This document shows, piece by piece, positions 16,196-25,913 of a stretch of DNA of 64,000 bases; position 1 is the stretch's first letter; each line of letters starts with the position of its first letter. Origin of the DNA: Bacteroidales bacterium UBA1197 (lineage in GTDB: Bacteria > Bacteroidota > Bacteroidia > Bacteroidales > UBA932); assembly GCA_002309995.1 (NCBI GenBank), contig DBYB01000051.1:1-64000 (forward strand). The letters are read 5' to 3'. A program made the position numbers and the translations under genes. Below the pieces are notes generated by a model, which worked only from the letters and a program-made list of their open reading frames with translations, ran no database searches and was not told where the DNA came from.

Positions 16196-18145
16196 ATGAG
16201 AACAAACAGACTTCATTCGATTGTTTTTACGGTACTTATATGCTGCCTGGCCCTCTGCGGCTGCGAGCAGAAGCCCGACGACAAGGAGCCGGATATAGTC
16301 ACGACCTACATTTCCCTTCCGTCCAACATAGAGATTGAGGAAGGCTCCGGCATAAAGCTCGTTCTCGCCGGCACCACAAATATCAAGAAGGACGACAGCA
16401 TCATCCTCCGCACGGTTGCCAACCAGGATATCCCCTGCCTTCTCACCGGTCTCAAGGACGCCTCCTTCCTGGAGTTCGCCATCCCCGAAGGAACGGTAAG
16501 CGGCACCTACAAGGTTTACGTCAGCCGTGCCTCCATCAACCATTACGTAGGTACTACCAACCTCACCATCCTGAAGGCCCTGAACGTCGAGCCTGCCCCC
16601 GGCACCACGGTGTACGGCATCATCACCTGCGACGGCAAGGGCGTGCCGGGAGTGCTGGTATCCGACGGAGTGGATATAGTCAAGACCGACGCCGACGGCA
16701 TCTACCAGCTTGCCTCGCAGAAGAAATGGCAGTATGTCTTCATCATCATCCCCTCTGGATACGAGGTCCCCTTCCAGGGCATACTGCCCGAGTTCCACGC
16801 CGCCCTGAGCGCCGACTCCTCCACCCCCGAGCGCAAGGATTTCGAGCTCATCAAGACAGACAACGACAATTTCACCCTCTTCGTCTGCGGCGACATGCAC
16901 CTGGCCAAGCGCAACAACGACCTCCAGCAGTTCGCCTCCGTAGCCGTCACCCTCAAGGAGGCAATGTCAAAGGCAAGCGGCAAGACCTACTGCCTCACCC
17001 TTGGCGATATGACATGGGACCTCTACTGGTACTCCAACGTCTATACCTTCCCCCAGTACCTCGAGACCGCCAACTCCAACCTCTCCGGAGCCAAGGTCTT
17101 CCACACGATGGGCAACCACGACAACGACATGAACTCCGTGGGCGACTTCAACAAGGCCTTCCGCTACACCCGCGACATCGCGCCCACCTTCTACTCCTTC
17201 AACCTCGGCAAGATCCACTTCATAGTGCTCGACAACATCGACTACAACAACGTCGGCACCGGTGACGCCCTCCGCAGCGAGTACGTGCTGGACTACACCG
17301 CCGAGCAGATGGCCTGGCTGCAGAAAGACCTCTCCTACGTGGATAAGGGCACGCCCGTCATCATCACCTCGCACGCCCCTCTTTCCAGGCCCAACGGAGC
17401 CACCACTTACAACGACAAGTATATGAGCGGCGCCGATTCTGCCGGAGAAGCCAATATGGCCGACTTCATCTCCGCCGTGGCCGGATACGATGTACACTTC
17501 CTCAGCGGCCACACCCACAACCTCTTCCACCGCAGGCACAACGACAAGCTGGCGGAGCACAACGAGGGAGCCATCTGCGCCACCTGGTGGTGGTCCGGCA
17601 AAGAGACGCCCGGCCTGCACCTCTCGCAGGACGGCACCCCCGGCGGCTTCGGCGTATGGGAGTTCAGCGGCAAGAACATCAAATATTCCTACCGTTCCGC
17701 CGGGCACGACGAGAAATACCAGTTCCGTGCCTACGATATGAATGAAGTAAAGAAAGTAGTGACCACCGATGCAGGCGGCGGCAATTCCAAGTTCAACGAA
17801 TACGTCACGGCAATGTCGGCATACCCCGCCAACACCATCCTGGTTAATGTGTGGGACTACGACGACGATTGGAAAGTGGTCATCACGGAAAACGGAAAGG
17901 AACTGGCCGTAACCAAGGACTACGCCTACGACCCGGCCCACATAATGGCCCTCACGGCCCCGAGGTGCAAGGCTACCTCCTCCCCCAACTTCCTCACCGC
18001 CAAATGGCCCCACTTCTTCAAGGCCAAGGCCACTTCTCCCAACTCCACCATTACCGTAAAGGTCACCGACCGCAACGGCAAGGAGTTCACCGAAGTGATG
18101 AACAGACCCAAGCAGTTTACTCTTGCAGACTACAAGAACAAATAA
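16196..18145 (+). CDS. Calcineurin-like metallophosphoesterase lipoprotein with N- and C-terminal accessory domains
   Basis: This 649-residue protein starts with a lipoprotein signal (VLICCLALCGC). An immunoglobulin-like and a MetallophosN-type module follow (to about residue 215). The catalytic domain has CGDMHL (about 231), LGDMTW, GNHDND (about 306) and SGHTHN (about 437), i.e. the two-metal ligands of calcineurin-like phosphoesterases. The last ~120 residues fit the MetallophosC module found in Bacteroidetes homologues. It is the first gene of a four-gene set with SusC, SusD and a BACON lipoprotein, so it probably acts on phosphate esters at the cell surface or in the periplasm. The substrate is not evident. 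Confidence 0.85.
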   Translation: MRTNRLHSIVFTVLICCLALCGCEQKPDDKEPDIVTTYISLPSNIEIEEGSGIKLVLAGTTNIKKDDSIILRTVANQDIPCLLTGLKDASFLEFAIPEGTVSGTYKVYVSRASINHYVGTTNLTILKALNVEPAPGTTVYGIITCDGKGVPGVLVSDGVDIVKTDADGIYQLASQKKWQYVFIIIPSGYEVPFQGILPEFHAALSADSSTPERKDFELIKTDNDNFTLFVCGDMHLAKRNNDLQQFASVAVTLKEAMSKASGKTYCLTLGDMTWDLYWYSNVYTFPQYLETANSNLSGAKVFHTMGNHDNDMNSVGDFNKAFRYTRDIAPTFYSFNLGKIHFIVLDNIDYNNVGTGDALRSEYVLDYTAEQMAWLQKDLSYVDKGTPVIITSHAPLSRPNGATTYNDKYMSGADSAGEANMADFISAVAGYDVHFLSGHTHNLFHRRHNDKLAEHNEGAICATWWWSGKETPGLHLSQDGTPGGFGVWEFSGKNIKYSYRSAGHDEKYQFRAYDMNEVKKVVTTDAGGGNSKFNEYVTAMSAYPANTILVNVWDYDDDWKVVITENGKELAVTKDYAYDPAHIMALTAPRCKATSSPNFLTAKWPHFFKAKATSPNSTITVKVTDRNGKEFTEVMNRPKQFTLADYKNK

Positions 18146-18184
18146 ACCATTTTATTATCAACTAACCTGTTAACCAATCAATTT

Positions 18185-21100
18185 ATGAGATTACCCAAGT
18201 TTCTCGTGATTCCGGTACTGCTTATGCTGGCGAGCTACGGCCTGTCGGCGCAGAACCGGACGGTCCAGGGAACGGTGCTCGACTCCGCCAGCCAGCCGCT
18301 GCCGGGAGTTGGCGTCGTGCTCGAAGGGACCACGAACGGGACGATCTCCGGAGCCGACGGAAAGTATTCCCTCCGCGTGCCTTCCGGAAACGTCGTCCTG
18401 GTCTTCTCCAGCCTCGGTTACCAGACCAAGACCGTACCCGTGCCCGCAGGGCAGGATATAGTCAACGTGACTCTCGATGAGGACAACATGCTCCTCGAAG
18501 AGACCATCGTGGTCGGTTACGGTACGCAGAAGAAGGTCAACCTGACCGGCGCAATCACGGCCGTCGAGAGCAAACAGCTCGAGAACCGCAGCGCCCACAA
18601 CCTTACCACGATGCTCCAGGGTTCCGTCCCGGGCCTGAACATCAGCACCTCCGCCGGTAACCCCGGCGCCACCGGAAGCCTGAACATCCGAGGCTACACC
18701 TCCATCAACGGCGGTGATCCTCTGGTGCTCATCGACGGCATCGAAGGCAGCATCAACCGCATCAACCCTCAGGACGTCGAATCCATTTCCGTCATCAAGG
18801 ATGCATCTTCCGCAGCTGTTTACGGTGCCCGTGCAGCATACGGCGTGATCCTGGTCACCACCAAGAGCGGCGGCGAGAAGGCAAACAAGGCCACGGTACG
18901 CTACAGCGGCCGCTACGGCGTTGAAATGCCTACCACCTCCACAGAATGGGAGAGCACCGGTTACTGGTCCGTCTATACCCTCAACAAGTTCTGGTACGAG
19001 AGCAAAGGCTCCAACTACGTGAACTACACCGCCGAAGATATGCGCGAGCTCCTCGCCCGCGTGAACGACAAGGTTGAGAATCCCGAGCGCCCCTGGGTGG
19101 TCATCAAGGACGGCAAGTATAAGTACTACGCCAACAACGACTGGTGGCACACGATGTACAATGACGTGCACCCCACCACCAACCACAGCGTGAGCGTGAG
19201 CGGCGGCAACAAGAGCGTCAAGTACTACCTCTCCGGCCAGTACGACAGGCAGGAAGGTATGGTGAAGGCCCGCCCGGACGTGTACGAGAAGTACAACCTC
19301 AGGGCCAAGATCGACGCCCGCATCAACAAGTACGCCCGCATCAGCAACAACACCAACTTCTTCGTGGGCCAGTACGACTTCCCCGGCCTCGCCGACATCC
19401 AGGATTCCTTCGCATACGGCGACCGTCACGCTCCTGCGTGCTTCCCCGCCCAGAACCCCGACGGCACCTGGCTCTACTTCGTCGATGCACTCGGCTACCG
19501 CGTTAACAACGGACGCCAGTGGGCGTACGCCAGCGACAACTTGAACATCGAGAAGAGGACCGACCTGACCAACACCACGGAACTCACCGTCACCCCGTTC
19601 AAGGGTCTCACCCTCAAGGCGAACTACAGCTACCGCACCTACATCAACCACGATACGCACAGGCGCAACCTGATCGAGTATTCCCAGGTGCCCGGCGTGG
19701 TGGTTGAGTACAACAACGGCGGCGCGTTCGACAACTATATGACAGAGAAGAATTCCGAGAACATCCGTCAGACCTGGAACGTTTACGGCACCTACGAGAA
19801 CAGCTGGGCCGACGCCCACAACTTCAAGGTGATGGCCGGTTTCAACTACGACGACTACCACTACAAGGATATCTGGTGCAAGGGTTACGACCTCATCACC
19901 AGGGAACTTTCCGACCTCGACCTCATCTCCACGGCCACCCGTCCCGCCGAGGCTAACGGCGGACAGACCGCCTGGAGGACCGCCGGCTTCTTCGGCCGCG
20001 TGAACTACGACTACAAGGGCCGCTACCTCTTCGAGGCTTCCGCCCGCTACGACGGTTCATCCCGCTTCGCCGCCGGTCACAAGTGGGGCTTCTTCCCCTC
20101 CGCCTCCATCGGCTGGCGAATCAGCGAGGAGCCTTTCTTCGAGCCCGTCAGGCCCGTGGTCAACAACTTCAAGATCCGCGCATCCTACGGTACCCTGGGC
20201 AACCAGAACGTAGACAACTACTCCTACATACGCCTCATCAACTTCAAGACCTTCAGCGCGTATAACTTCGGAGACAACGTGATGGCGCGCTACACCAACC
20301 TCGACGCCCCCGTGGCATCCGACAAGACCTGGGAGACCTCCAGGCAGACCAACCTCGGTCTCGACCTCGCATTGCTCGGCAACAAGCTGGAATTCACCGG
20401 CGAGCTCTACATCCGCGACACCGTGGGAATGCTTACCGACGGTATGGACCTGCCTTCCGTGTACGGCGCTTCCGTTCCCAAGATGAACGCCGCCGACCTG
20501 CGCACCAAGGGCTACGAACTGTCGCTCAGCTGGAGGGATTCCTTCAAGCTCTTCGGACAGACTTTCGAGTACTTCTTCAAGCCCACCCTCAGTGAGTTCC
20601 GCTCCAACATCACCAAGTTCAACAACGACACCAAGCTCCTCTCCAACTACTACGAGGGAATGGAGCTCGGCGAGATCTGGGGCTTCCACGTGGACGGGCT
20701 GTTCGCATCCGACGCAGAAGCTCAGGAATACACCAGCAGGATTGACCAGTCCTACTGCAACGCCAACCTCAACGGCGGCTGGAAGGCCGGAGACCTCAAG
20801 TATGCCGACCTTGACGATGACAAGAGCATTGGCATCGGCAAGAACACCCTGGCTGAGCACGGCGACCTTATCTACCTCGGCAACTCCCTGCCCCGCCTGC
20901 ACTACGGATTCCAGACCGGATTCTCGTTCTGCGGCTTCGACGTGAGCGTATTCTTCGAGGGTACCGGCAACCACTACTGGTATCCTTCCCGCTACAACTT
21001 CGACTTCTGGGGTCCCTACTCCCTCGGTTATCCCGCCTTCCTTGCGAAGAACTTCCTCGATAACTGCTGGAGCGAAGACAACCCCGATGCATACTTCCCC

Positions 21101-21430
21101 AGGCCGCGTTCCAACGTCGCATCCAACGGCGGCGGCGAACTCGGACGCGTGAACGACCGCTACATCCAGAACATCCGCTACCTGCGTTTCAAGAATATGA
21201 CCGTAGGTTACGACCTGCCCAAGAAACTCATATCCCACGTGGGTCTCGAAGGATTCAGGGTGTATGTTTCCGGAGAGAACATCGCATACTGGTCTCCTAT
21301 AACCAAGGTGACTGACCACCTGGATCCGGAGAGTTGCTTCGACCGCGGCGGCGACCCCGTCGACGACCTGAACAACACCTCGTATCCCTGGCAGAGGACC
21401 TTCATGGTAGGCGTTGACATCACTTTCTAA
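18185..21430 (+). CDS. SusC/RagA-family TonB-dependent outer-membrane transporter
   Basis: This 1081-residue protein has a signal peptide ending SAQ, then a carboxypeptidase-regulatory-like beta domain (about 26-100: VQGTVLDSASQPLPGVGVVL). The SusC motif EETIVVGYGTQKK is at 105-117, and the plug follows (MLQGSVPGLNISTSAGNPGA, VLIDGIEGSINRINPQDVES, IKDASSAAVYGARAAYGVIL). The remainder is a large beta-barrel ending TFMVGVDITF, with the terminal aromatic residue needed for barrel insertion. SusC proteins import ligands captured by SusD using TonB energy. It lies 39 bp after the phosphoesterase and 11 bp before susD. No sigma/anti-sigma pair or hybrid two-component gene is adjacent. Confidence 0.96.
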   Translation: MRLPKFLVIPVLLMLASYGLSAQNRTVQGTVLDSASQPLPGVGVVLEGTTNGTISGADGKYSLRVPSGNVVLVFSSLGYQTKTVPVPAGQDIVNVTLDEDNMLLEETIVVGYGTQKKVNLTGAITAVESKQLENRSAHNLTTMLQGSVPGLNISTSAGNPGATGSLNIRGYTSINGGDPLVLIDGIEGSINRINPQDVESISVIKDASSAAVYGARAAYGVILVTTKSGGEKANKATVRYSGRYGVEMPTTSTEWESTGYWSVYTLNKFWYESKGSNYVNYTAEDMRELLARVNDKVENPERPWVVIKDGKYKYYANNDWWHTMYNDVHPTTNHSVSVSGGNKSVKYYLSGQYDRQEGMVKARPDVYEKYNLRAKIDARINKYARISNNTNFFVGQYDFPGLADIQDSFAYGDRHAPACFPAQNPDGTWLYFVDALGYRVNNGRQWAYASDNLNIEKRTDLTNTTELTVTPFKGLTLKANYSYRTYINHDTHRRNLIEYSQVPGVVVEYNNGGAFDNYMTEKNSENIRQTWNVYGTYENSWADAHNFKVMAGFNYDDYHYKDIWCKGYDLITRELSDLDLISTATRPAEANGGQTAWRTAGFFGRVNYDYKGRYLFEASARYDGSSRFAAGHKWGFFPSASIGWRISEEPFFEPVRPVVNNFKIRASYGTLGNQNVDNYSYIRLINFKTFSAYNFGDNVMARYTNLDAPVASDKTWETSRQTNLGLDLALLGNKLEFTGELYIRDTVGMLTDGMDLPSVYGASVPKMNAADLRTKGYELSLSWRDSFKLFGQTFEYFFKPTLSEFRSNITKFNNDTKLLSNYYEGMELGEIWGFHVDGLFASDAEAQEYTSRIDQSYCNANLNGGWKAGDLKYADLDDDKSIGIGKNTLAEHGDLIYLGNSLPRLHYGFQTGFSFCGFDVSVFFEGTGNHYWYPSRYNFDFWGPYSLGYPAFLAKNFLDNCWSEDNPDAYFPRPRSNVASNGGGELGRVNDRYIQNIRYLRFKNMTVGYDLPKKLISHVGLEGFRVYVSGENIAYWSPITKVTDHLDPESCFDRGGDPVDDLNNTSYPWQRTFMVGVDITF

Positions 21431-21441
21431 AAGAGACGGTT

Positions 21442-23304
21442 ATGAAAAAGTGCATTATAACTTTGGCCATCGCCTCCCTGGCGCTTGTCTCCTGTAACCT
21501 GGACGACGTACTCAGCCTGGTACCCGAATCCCAGATTACTCCCGAATCGTATTTCAAGACTGCAGAAGACCTGCAGCTCTTCTCGAACAGTTTCTACAAC
21601 AATCTTCTCGACAAGGAGCCTTTCGCACGCGAGAGCGACGTGTTCGTGAAGATGAATCCCTCCGACCTCATCCGCGGCGGCAACGACCGCACCGTGCCTG
21701 CAACAGGCGGCGGCTGGGGCTCCGGCACCGGCGCGTGGGGCGACCTCCGCAAGATGAACACCCTGCTGGCCAACATCAACAACTGCGACGACAAGAACGC
21801 CGTGAAGGAATACACCGCACTGGTGAAGTTCTGGAGGGCGTACTTCTATGCCAATATGGTCCGCAAGTTCGGCGACGTGCCCTGGTACGAAGTTGAACTC
21901 GGTTCCGCCGACGAGGCGCTCTACAACGCCCGCGACAGCCGCGAGACCATCCTGCAGCATATGCTCGACGACATCGACTGCGCCATCGAGGACCTGCCCG
22001 GCAAGGCATCGGCTCCCCAGACGGCATACCGCGTGAACAAGTACACTGCAATGATCCTCAAGGCCCAGTTCTGCCTCTTCGAGGGTACGTTCAGGAAGTA
22101 CCATTCGTCACCGGCCCCGTTCGAGACGTCCTACACTGCGGCCGACGGCACAAGCCACGACTACAAGTTCTACCTGCAGCAGGCTGCCGACGCCGCCAAG
22201 ATGCTGATGGAGACCAACGCCTACAAGCTCTTCAGCACCGGCAAGCCCAACTCCGACTACCTCACCCTCTTCAACTCGGCAAATGCCAATACCGACGAGA
22301 TCATCCTCGCAGTCAACTACGACCGCGACCTCAAGATCAAGCACGACTGCGGACGCGACATCACCAACCAGACCGCAGCCCGCTACGGTATGACCAAGAA
22401 GATGGTTGATATGTACCTGATGAAGGACGGCTCCCGCTTCACCGACAAGCCCGGCTGGAACGTGATGCCTTTCGCCGAGGAAGTTGCCGACCGCGATCCC
22501 CGTCTTGCCCAGACCATCCGCACTCCCGGCTACAGCTGGAAGAAGCCCGGTACGAGCAAGGACGGCCCCGAGTTCGCATACTGCCAGACCGGATTCCAGA
22601 CCATCAAGTACATCCAGTCCTACGACCTCAAGCCGTACTCCACCGACAACTCCGACAACGATATGCCGGTATTCCGTTACGCTGAGGCCCTGCTCATCTA
22701 TGCAGAGGCTCTGGCAGAGCTCGACAAACTCACGCAGGACGACCTCGACATCTCCGTCAACAAACTCCGCGACCGCGTGGGTATGCCTCATCTCGATATG
22801 GCGGCCGCCAACTCCAACCCCGACCCGTACCTGATGTCTGCCGAGACCGGTTATCCCAACGTGAGCGGCGGCAACAAGGGCGTGATTCTGGAGATCCGCC
22901 GCGAGCGCGCCATCGAGCTCTTCCAGGAGGGCTATGGCCGCTACTTCGACCTGATGCGCTGGAAGGCCGGCTACTGTCTCAACCAGCCGTTCTACGGAAT
23001 GTATATCCCCGGCCCCGGTGAGTGCAACTTCGGCGACGACAGCAAGTACACCTTCTACACCGGCACTTCCAACGCAAGCGGTACCAGGTATAAGATTTAC
23101 GATCCCGCCTCCGGCGACGAGTCCGCCACCGACGAGATCTTCTACCTGATCGACCCCAACACCGGGAACCTTGCCACCGCAGGAGTGCGCGACGCCCTTC
23201 ACAGCATCCCTCATTCCTTCGACGAGAGCAAGCACTACTTCTACCCCATTCCGGAGAACGAACTGCTCCTGAACGATAAACTCAAACAGAACCCTAACTG
23301 GTAA
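21442..23304 (+). CDS. SusD/RagB-family nutrient-binding lipoprotein
   Basis: The 620-residue protein starts MKKCIITLAIASLALVSC (Cys18) and continues DDVLSLVPESQITPESYFKT, the usual SusD opening. Later blocks include WRAYFYANMVRKFGDVPWY, a TPR-like stretch FRYAEALLIYAEALAELD, RRERAIELFQEGYGRYFDLM and a C-terminus YPIPENELLLNDKLKQNPNW, all standard for RagB/SusD. It would form the lid of the SusC channel and select the ligand. It sits 11 bp after susC and 5 bp before the BACON lipoprotein. Confidence 0.95.
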   Translation: MKKCIITLAIASLALVSCNLDDVLSLVPESQITPESYFKTAEDLQLFSNSFYNNLLDKEPFARESDVFVKMNPSDLIRGGNDRTVPATGGGWGSGTGAWGDLRKMNTLLANINNCDDKNAVKEYTALVKFWRAYFYANMVRKFGDVPWYEVELGSADEALYNARDSRETILQHMLDDIDCAIEDLPGKASAPQTAYRVNKYTAMILKAQFCLFEGTFRKYHSSPAPFETSYTAADGTSHDYKFYLQQAADAAKMLMETNAYKLFSTGKPNSDYLTLFNSANANTDEIILAVNYDRDLKIKHDCGRDITNQTAARYGMTKKMVDMYLMKDGSRFTDKPGWNVMPFAEEVADRDPRLAQTIRTPGYSWKKPGTSKDGPEFAYCQTGFQTIKYIQSYDLKPYSTDNSDNDMPVFRYAEALLIYAEALAELDKLTQDDLDISVNKLRDRVGMPHLDMAAANSNPDPYLMSAETGYPNVSGGNKGVILEIRRERAIELFQEGYGRYFDLMRWKAGYCLNQPFYGMYIPGPGECNFGDDSKYTFYTGTSNASGTRYKIYDPASGDESATDEIFYLIDPNTGNLATAGVRDALHSIPHSFDESKHYFYPIPENELLLNDKLKQNPNW

Positions 23305-23309
23305 TAGTC

Positions 23310-25568
23310 ATGAATACATTATATAAAATATTTAAGGCAAGCGCCATCGCATCCGTGTGCGCCGCAGCCCTGCTGGCCTGCCAGCCCGATGCTGTGGATC
23401 CGGTAGCGAAGGCTGTCCTCGGAGACGTTTCCGTGATGTCTTTCGCTGCGCAGAACCCTGCGGAGCAGATCGTGACGGTGTACTCCGACGGCGACTGGCA
23501 CACCACCGCCCCGGACTGGATTACCGTGACCCCCGACAAGGGCAGCGGCGTCACACCGGTTACGGTGAAAGCCGCAGACAACACCGATGCCAGCGGAATG
23601 CTTGAGCCCCGCAAGGACACCCTGATGTTCTCCGGCAACACCATCGCCAGCCGGCTTATAATAATAGTAAGCCAGGAAGGCGACGCCTACCGCAGCGCCC
23701 AGCATCTCTCGATCGACAAGATTGCCGCCCTCGCAGACGGCAAGTCCTTCATCCTCGACGAGGCTGACGTAGTGGCCGTAACCTCCGCCGGATTCGTTGT
23801 ATCCGACGGCAGCGCCACCATATATGCCAAGGCGGGCGCCGACGTCAAACTCGGCGACAAGGTCTCCGTAAAGGGCCTCAAGGGCACCGCCAACGGTCTT
23901 CCCGTAATCAGCCAGGCAGATGAGGTAACCGTCAAGTCTTCCGGCACCGCAAGCTATCCCGAGCCCATCAATCTCAACGAAGTGATAGCCGGCTACAAGC
24001 CCACGGCAATGGACTACATTACCGTATCCGGAATCGTTGCAGGCGGCAACCTGGTAGTATCCGTTGACGGCGCCGATTATTCCGTCAAGCAGATCGACTG
24101 CCCTGCCGACCTCAGCATAAGTTCCCTGGGCGGACACAAGGTAGCCCTCAAGGGTTATTCGTATGGCATCCTTGGTGCGAACCTGTTCGCCATCATAACC
24201 ACCGAATGCAAGGACAACGGCGTGGACCAGCTCATCTACTTCGAAGACGACTTCGAGTGGCTGTCCCCCTGGACCACTGCTGCAAATGCCGGCGACGCAG
24301 CTGCCACCAATGATCCCGGCACGACCGCGCCCAACGTATTCACCTCGGCAGCCTGCGACGGATTCGTAGCTGAATTCCTCGCCCGCGGCTATGGATACTA
24401 CGAAGGCAAGCAGGGCCTCGACTGGCAGGATGTCACTCCCGACAACGCTCCTCCCGGAAAGGTCCTATACCTGCAGAAGAACTATCTCAAGTTCGGCAAG
24501 AGCGACTGGAACTCCGGTATCACCCTTCCTGCAATGCCGTCCATTTCCGGAACCGACAACGTCACAGTGGAATTCGACTGGTGCTGGCAGGTAACCGGTG
24601 CTTTCAAGCCCGATATTATGACCATCACGGTAGAAGTAGTGGGCAACGGTGTCTGCGCCGAAAGCGGCAGCGCACTGAGCGTCCCTGTCGAATCGGCCCA
24701 GAGCCAGGTCGACGGAGAGAGCAAGATCGAGTGGCAGCACGCATCCGTGAAGATCAACGGCATAGACAGCGCCACCAGGATCAAGATACGTCCGACCAAC
24801 AACGATCCTTACATCGAGAATCCTGCACGCGGCCAGAACCGCTGGTACCTCGACAACATCAAGGTCGTTCCTTCCGACGGCGGCGGCAGTTCAGGCGGCG
24901 GTGGCGGAGCAAGCTCCTTCAACACCACCTGGTCCTTCGACCCCGAGAAGAACTACGAGAACGGCGTTGACTACGAGATGAACAACACCACCGGATCCTG
25001 GCTGCTCTCCGACGACAAGCTCGGCAAGCTCTCGGTAATCCGTGTTTCCGGAGCCGACGCATCCAAGGTTTCCACCTATACCACTGATGAGACCTGGGGC
25101 ACCAAGGTGTACCGCTTCCTCTCCTACAGCGTCTATCTGGATGACTACTGGCAGTTCGAGGTTCCCGCTCCCAAGCACCCTGCAGGCAAGTGCAACGCCA
25201 AGTTCTCGATCAGTTCTTCGGCAGCCGGCCCCAAGGTGTTCGTTATCGAGTGGTCCGACGACGGCGTCAACTGGAGCGATCCCGTAAACGCCAAGAAGAC
25301 GAGTATGGTCATCAACAAGGACGGCGAGACCCCGTACGAAGTCACTTACACCTTTATCATTTCGCCCGACTACACGGCGGCAAATGTTTGCAACGATATA
25401 GATGTAACCTTCGACATCCCCGCCTCCATCATTGATGGCACCCTGTATGTCCGCGCCCGTGTCAACGACACCATCACCAACGACCGCAGCAAGGCGCTGA
25501 ACGGAGTCAGCCACGGCGGCACCAACCGTATCGGCAAATTCGCCAGCATCAGTTTCTCTGCAAACTAA
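23310..25568 (+). CDS. Surface lipoprotein with BACON and OB-like domains (SusE-position protein)
   Basis: The 752-residue lipoprotein (lipobox LLAC, Cys24) contains a BACON domain (about 36-125; WHTTAPDWITVTPDKGSG). An OB-fold-like segment of the kind found in DUF5689 proteins follows (about 140-215; VVAVTSAGFVVSDGSATIYA ... GDKVSVKGLKGT). There is a beta-sandwich-like middle (ending WYLDNIKVVPS), a Ser/Gly linker at about 524-535 and a last beta-rich domain. BACON domains usually act as spacers in surface glycan- or mucin-binding proteins. Its place after susCD suggests an auxiliary ligand-binding protein. No catalytic motif was seen. Confidence 0.75.
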   Translation: MNTLYKIFKASAIASVCAAALLACQPDAVDPVAKAVLGDVSVMSFAAQNPAEQIVTVYSDGDWHTTAPDWITVTPDKGSGVTPVTVKAADNTDASGMLEPRKDTLMFSGNTIASRLIIIVSQEGDAYRSAQHLSIDKIAALADGKSFILDEADVVAVTSAGFVVSDGSATIYAKAGADVKLGDKVSVKGLKGTANGLPVISQADEVTVKSSGTASYPEPINLNEVIAGYKPTAMDYITVSGIVAGGNLVVSVDGADYSVKQIDCPADLSISSLGGHKVALKGYSYGILGANLFAIITTECKDNGVDQLIYFEDDFEWLSPWTTAANAGDAAATNDPGTTAPNVFTSAACDGFVAEFLARGYGYYEGKQGLDWQDVTPDNAPPGKVLYLQKNYLKFGKSDWNSGITLPAMPSISGTDNVTVEFDWCWQVTGAFKPDIMTITVEVVGNGVCAESGSALSVPVESAQSQVDGESKIEWQHASVKINGIDSATRIKIRPTNNDPYIENPARGQNRWYLDNIKVVPSDGGGSSGGGGGASSFNTTWSFDPEKNYENGVDYEMNNTTGSWLLSDDKLGKLSVIRVSGADASKVSTYTTDETWGTKVYRFLSYSVYLDDYWQFEVPAPKHPAGKCNAKFSISSSAAGPKVFVIEWSDDGVNWSDPVNAKKTSMVINKDGETPYEVTYTFIISPDYTAANVCNDIDVTFDIPASIIDGTLYVRARVNDTITNDRSKALNGVSHGGTNRIGKFASISFSAN

Positions 25569-25590
25569 TGTGATGAATAACTAAATAGCA

Positions 25591-25624
25591 AAAGACCGAC
25601 CTCGTATGAGATCGGTCTTTTTAA
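25591..25624 (+). terminator. Terminator of the SusCD-phosphoesterase locus
   Basis: AAAGACCGA at 25591-25599 pairs with TCGGTCTTT at 25612-25620, with additional CTC/GAG pairs near the loop, and is followed by TTAATAA. It lies 22 bp past the stop codon of the BACON lipoprotein. Confidence 0.8.
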
Positions 25625-25627
25625 TAA

Positions 25628-25685
25628 GTCGCCGAAGGCGACCGGCCGGAGGCCGAAATGCCCCTGGGGGCAGCTGCGGAGCAGC
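25628..25685. repeat. Four back-to-back small hairpins
   Basis: Four GC-rich perfect hairpins follow one another with almost no spacing: GTCGCCGAAGGCGAC (25628-25642), CGGCCGGAGGCCG (25643-25655), TGCCCCTGGGGGCA (25659-25672) and GCTGCGGAGCAGC (25673-25685). Three have GAA or GGA triloops. They lie between two terminators and are not explained by either. Confidence 0.65.
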
Positions 25686-25697
25686 GGGGGTAGACTG

Positions 25698-25741
25698 TTT
25701 AATAAAAGAAGGACTGAACTCTCAGTCCTTCTTTTATTAAA
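25698..25741 (-). terminator. 20-bp perfect hairpin terminator, end of the zap/6S unit
   Basis: 25698-25717 and 25722-25741 are perfect inverted repeats (20-bp stem, 4-nt loop) with an A-rich left arm and T-rich right arm. It abuts the closing stem of the candidate 6S RNA and can also stop leftover transcription from the plus strand. Confidence 0.8.
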
Positions 25742-25902
25742 TAAGCCGTCAGCCGAATTAGTCAGAAAATTGTCTGGCTCGAATGATTTGGGCTCCGGTC
25801 CGGTTCGGGGATCCGGCTGCGGGGCCGGCTTGCCTTCCGCGGTCCGAGATAACCCGGTAAGTAAGAAACTTGATGTTTTCTCCTCTTGGGCCTGGCGGCT
25901 TA
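25742..25902 (-). ncRNA. ssrS: Candidate 6S RNA
   Basis: The 345-bp gap after zapA holds a 161-nt rod-like fold. Its ends (25742-25754 and 25890-25902) form a 13-bp closing stem with one mismatch and one G-U pair. The interior has further short pairings separated by an open, A/U-rich middle, and a terminal hairpin CCGGC(cccgca)GCCGG. A strong terminator follows at once. A closing stem, central bubble and apical hairpin directly downstream of zapA are the known layout and location of 6S RNA, which binds RNA polymerase holoenzyme. The assignment is by structure and context. I could not run the Rfam 6S or Bacteroidales-1 models. Confidence 0.55.
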
Positions 25903-25913
25903 AGCTGCTGCGC

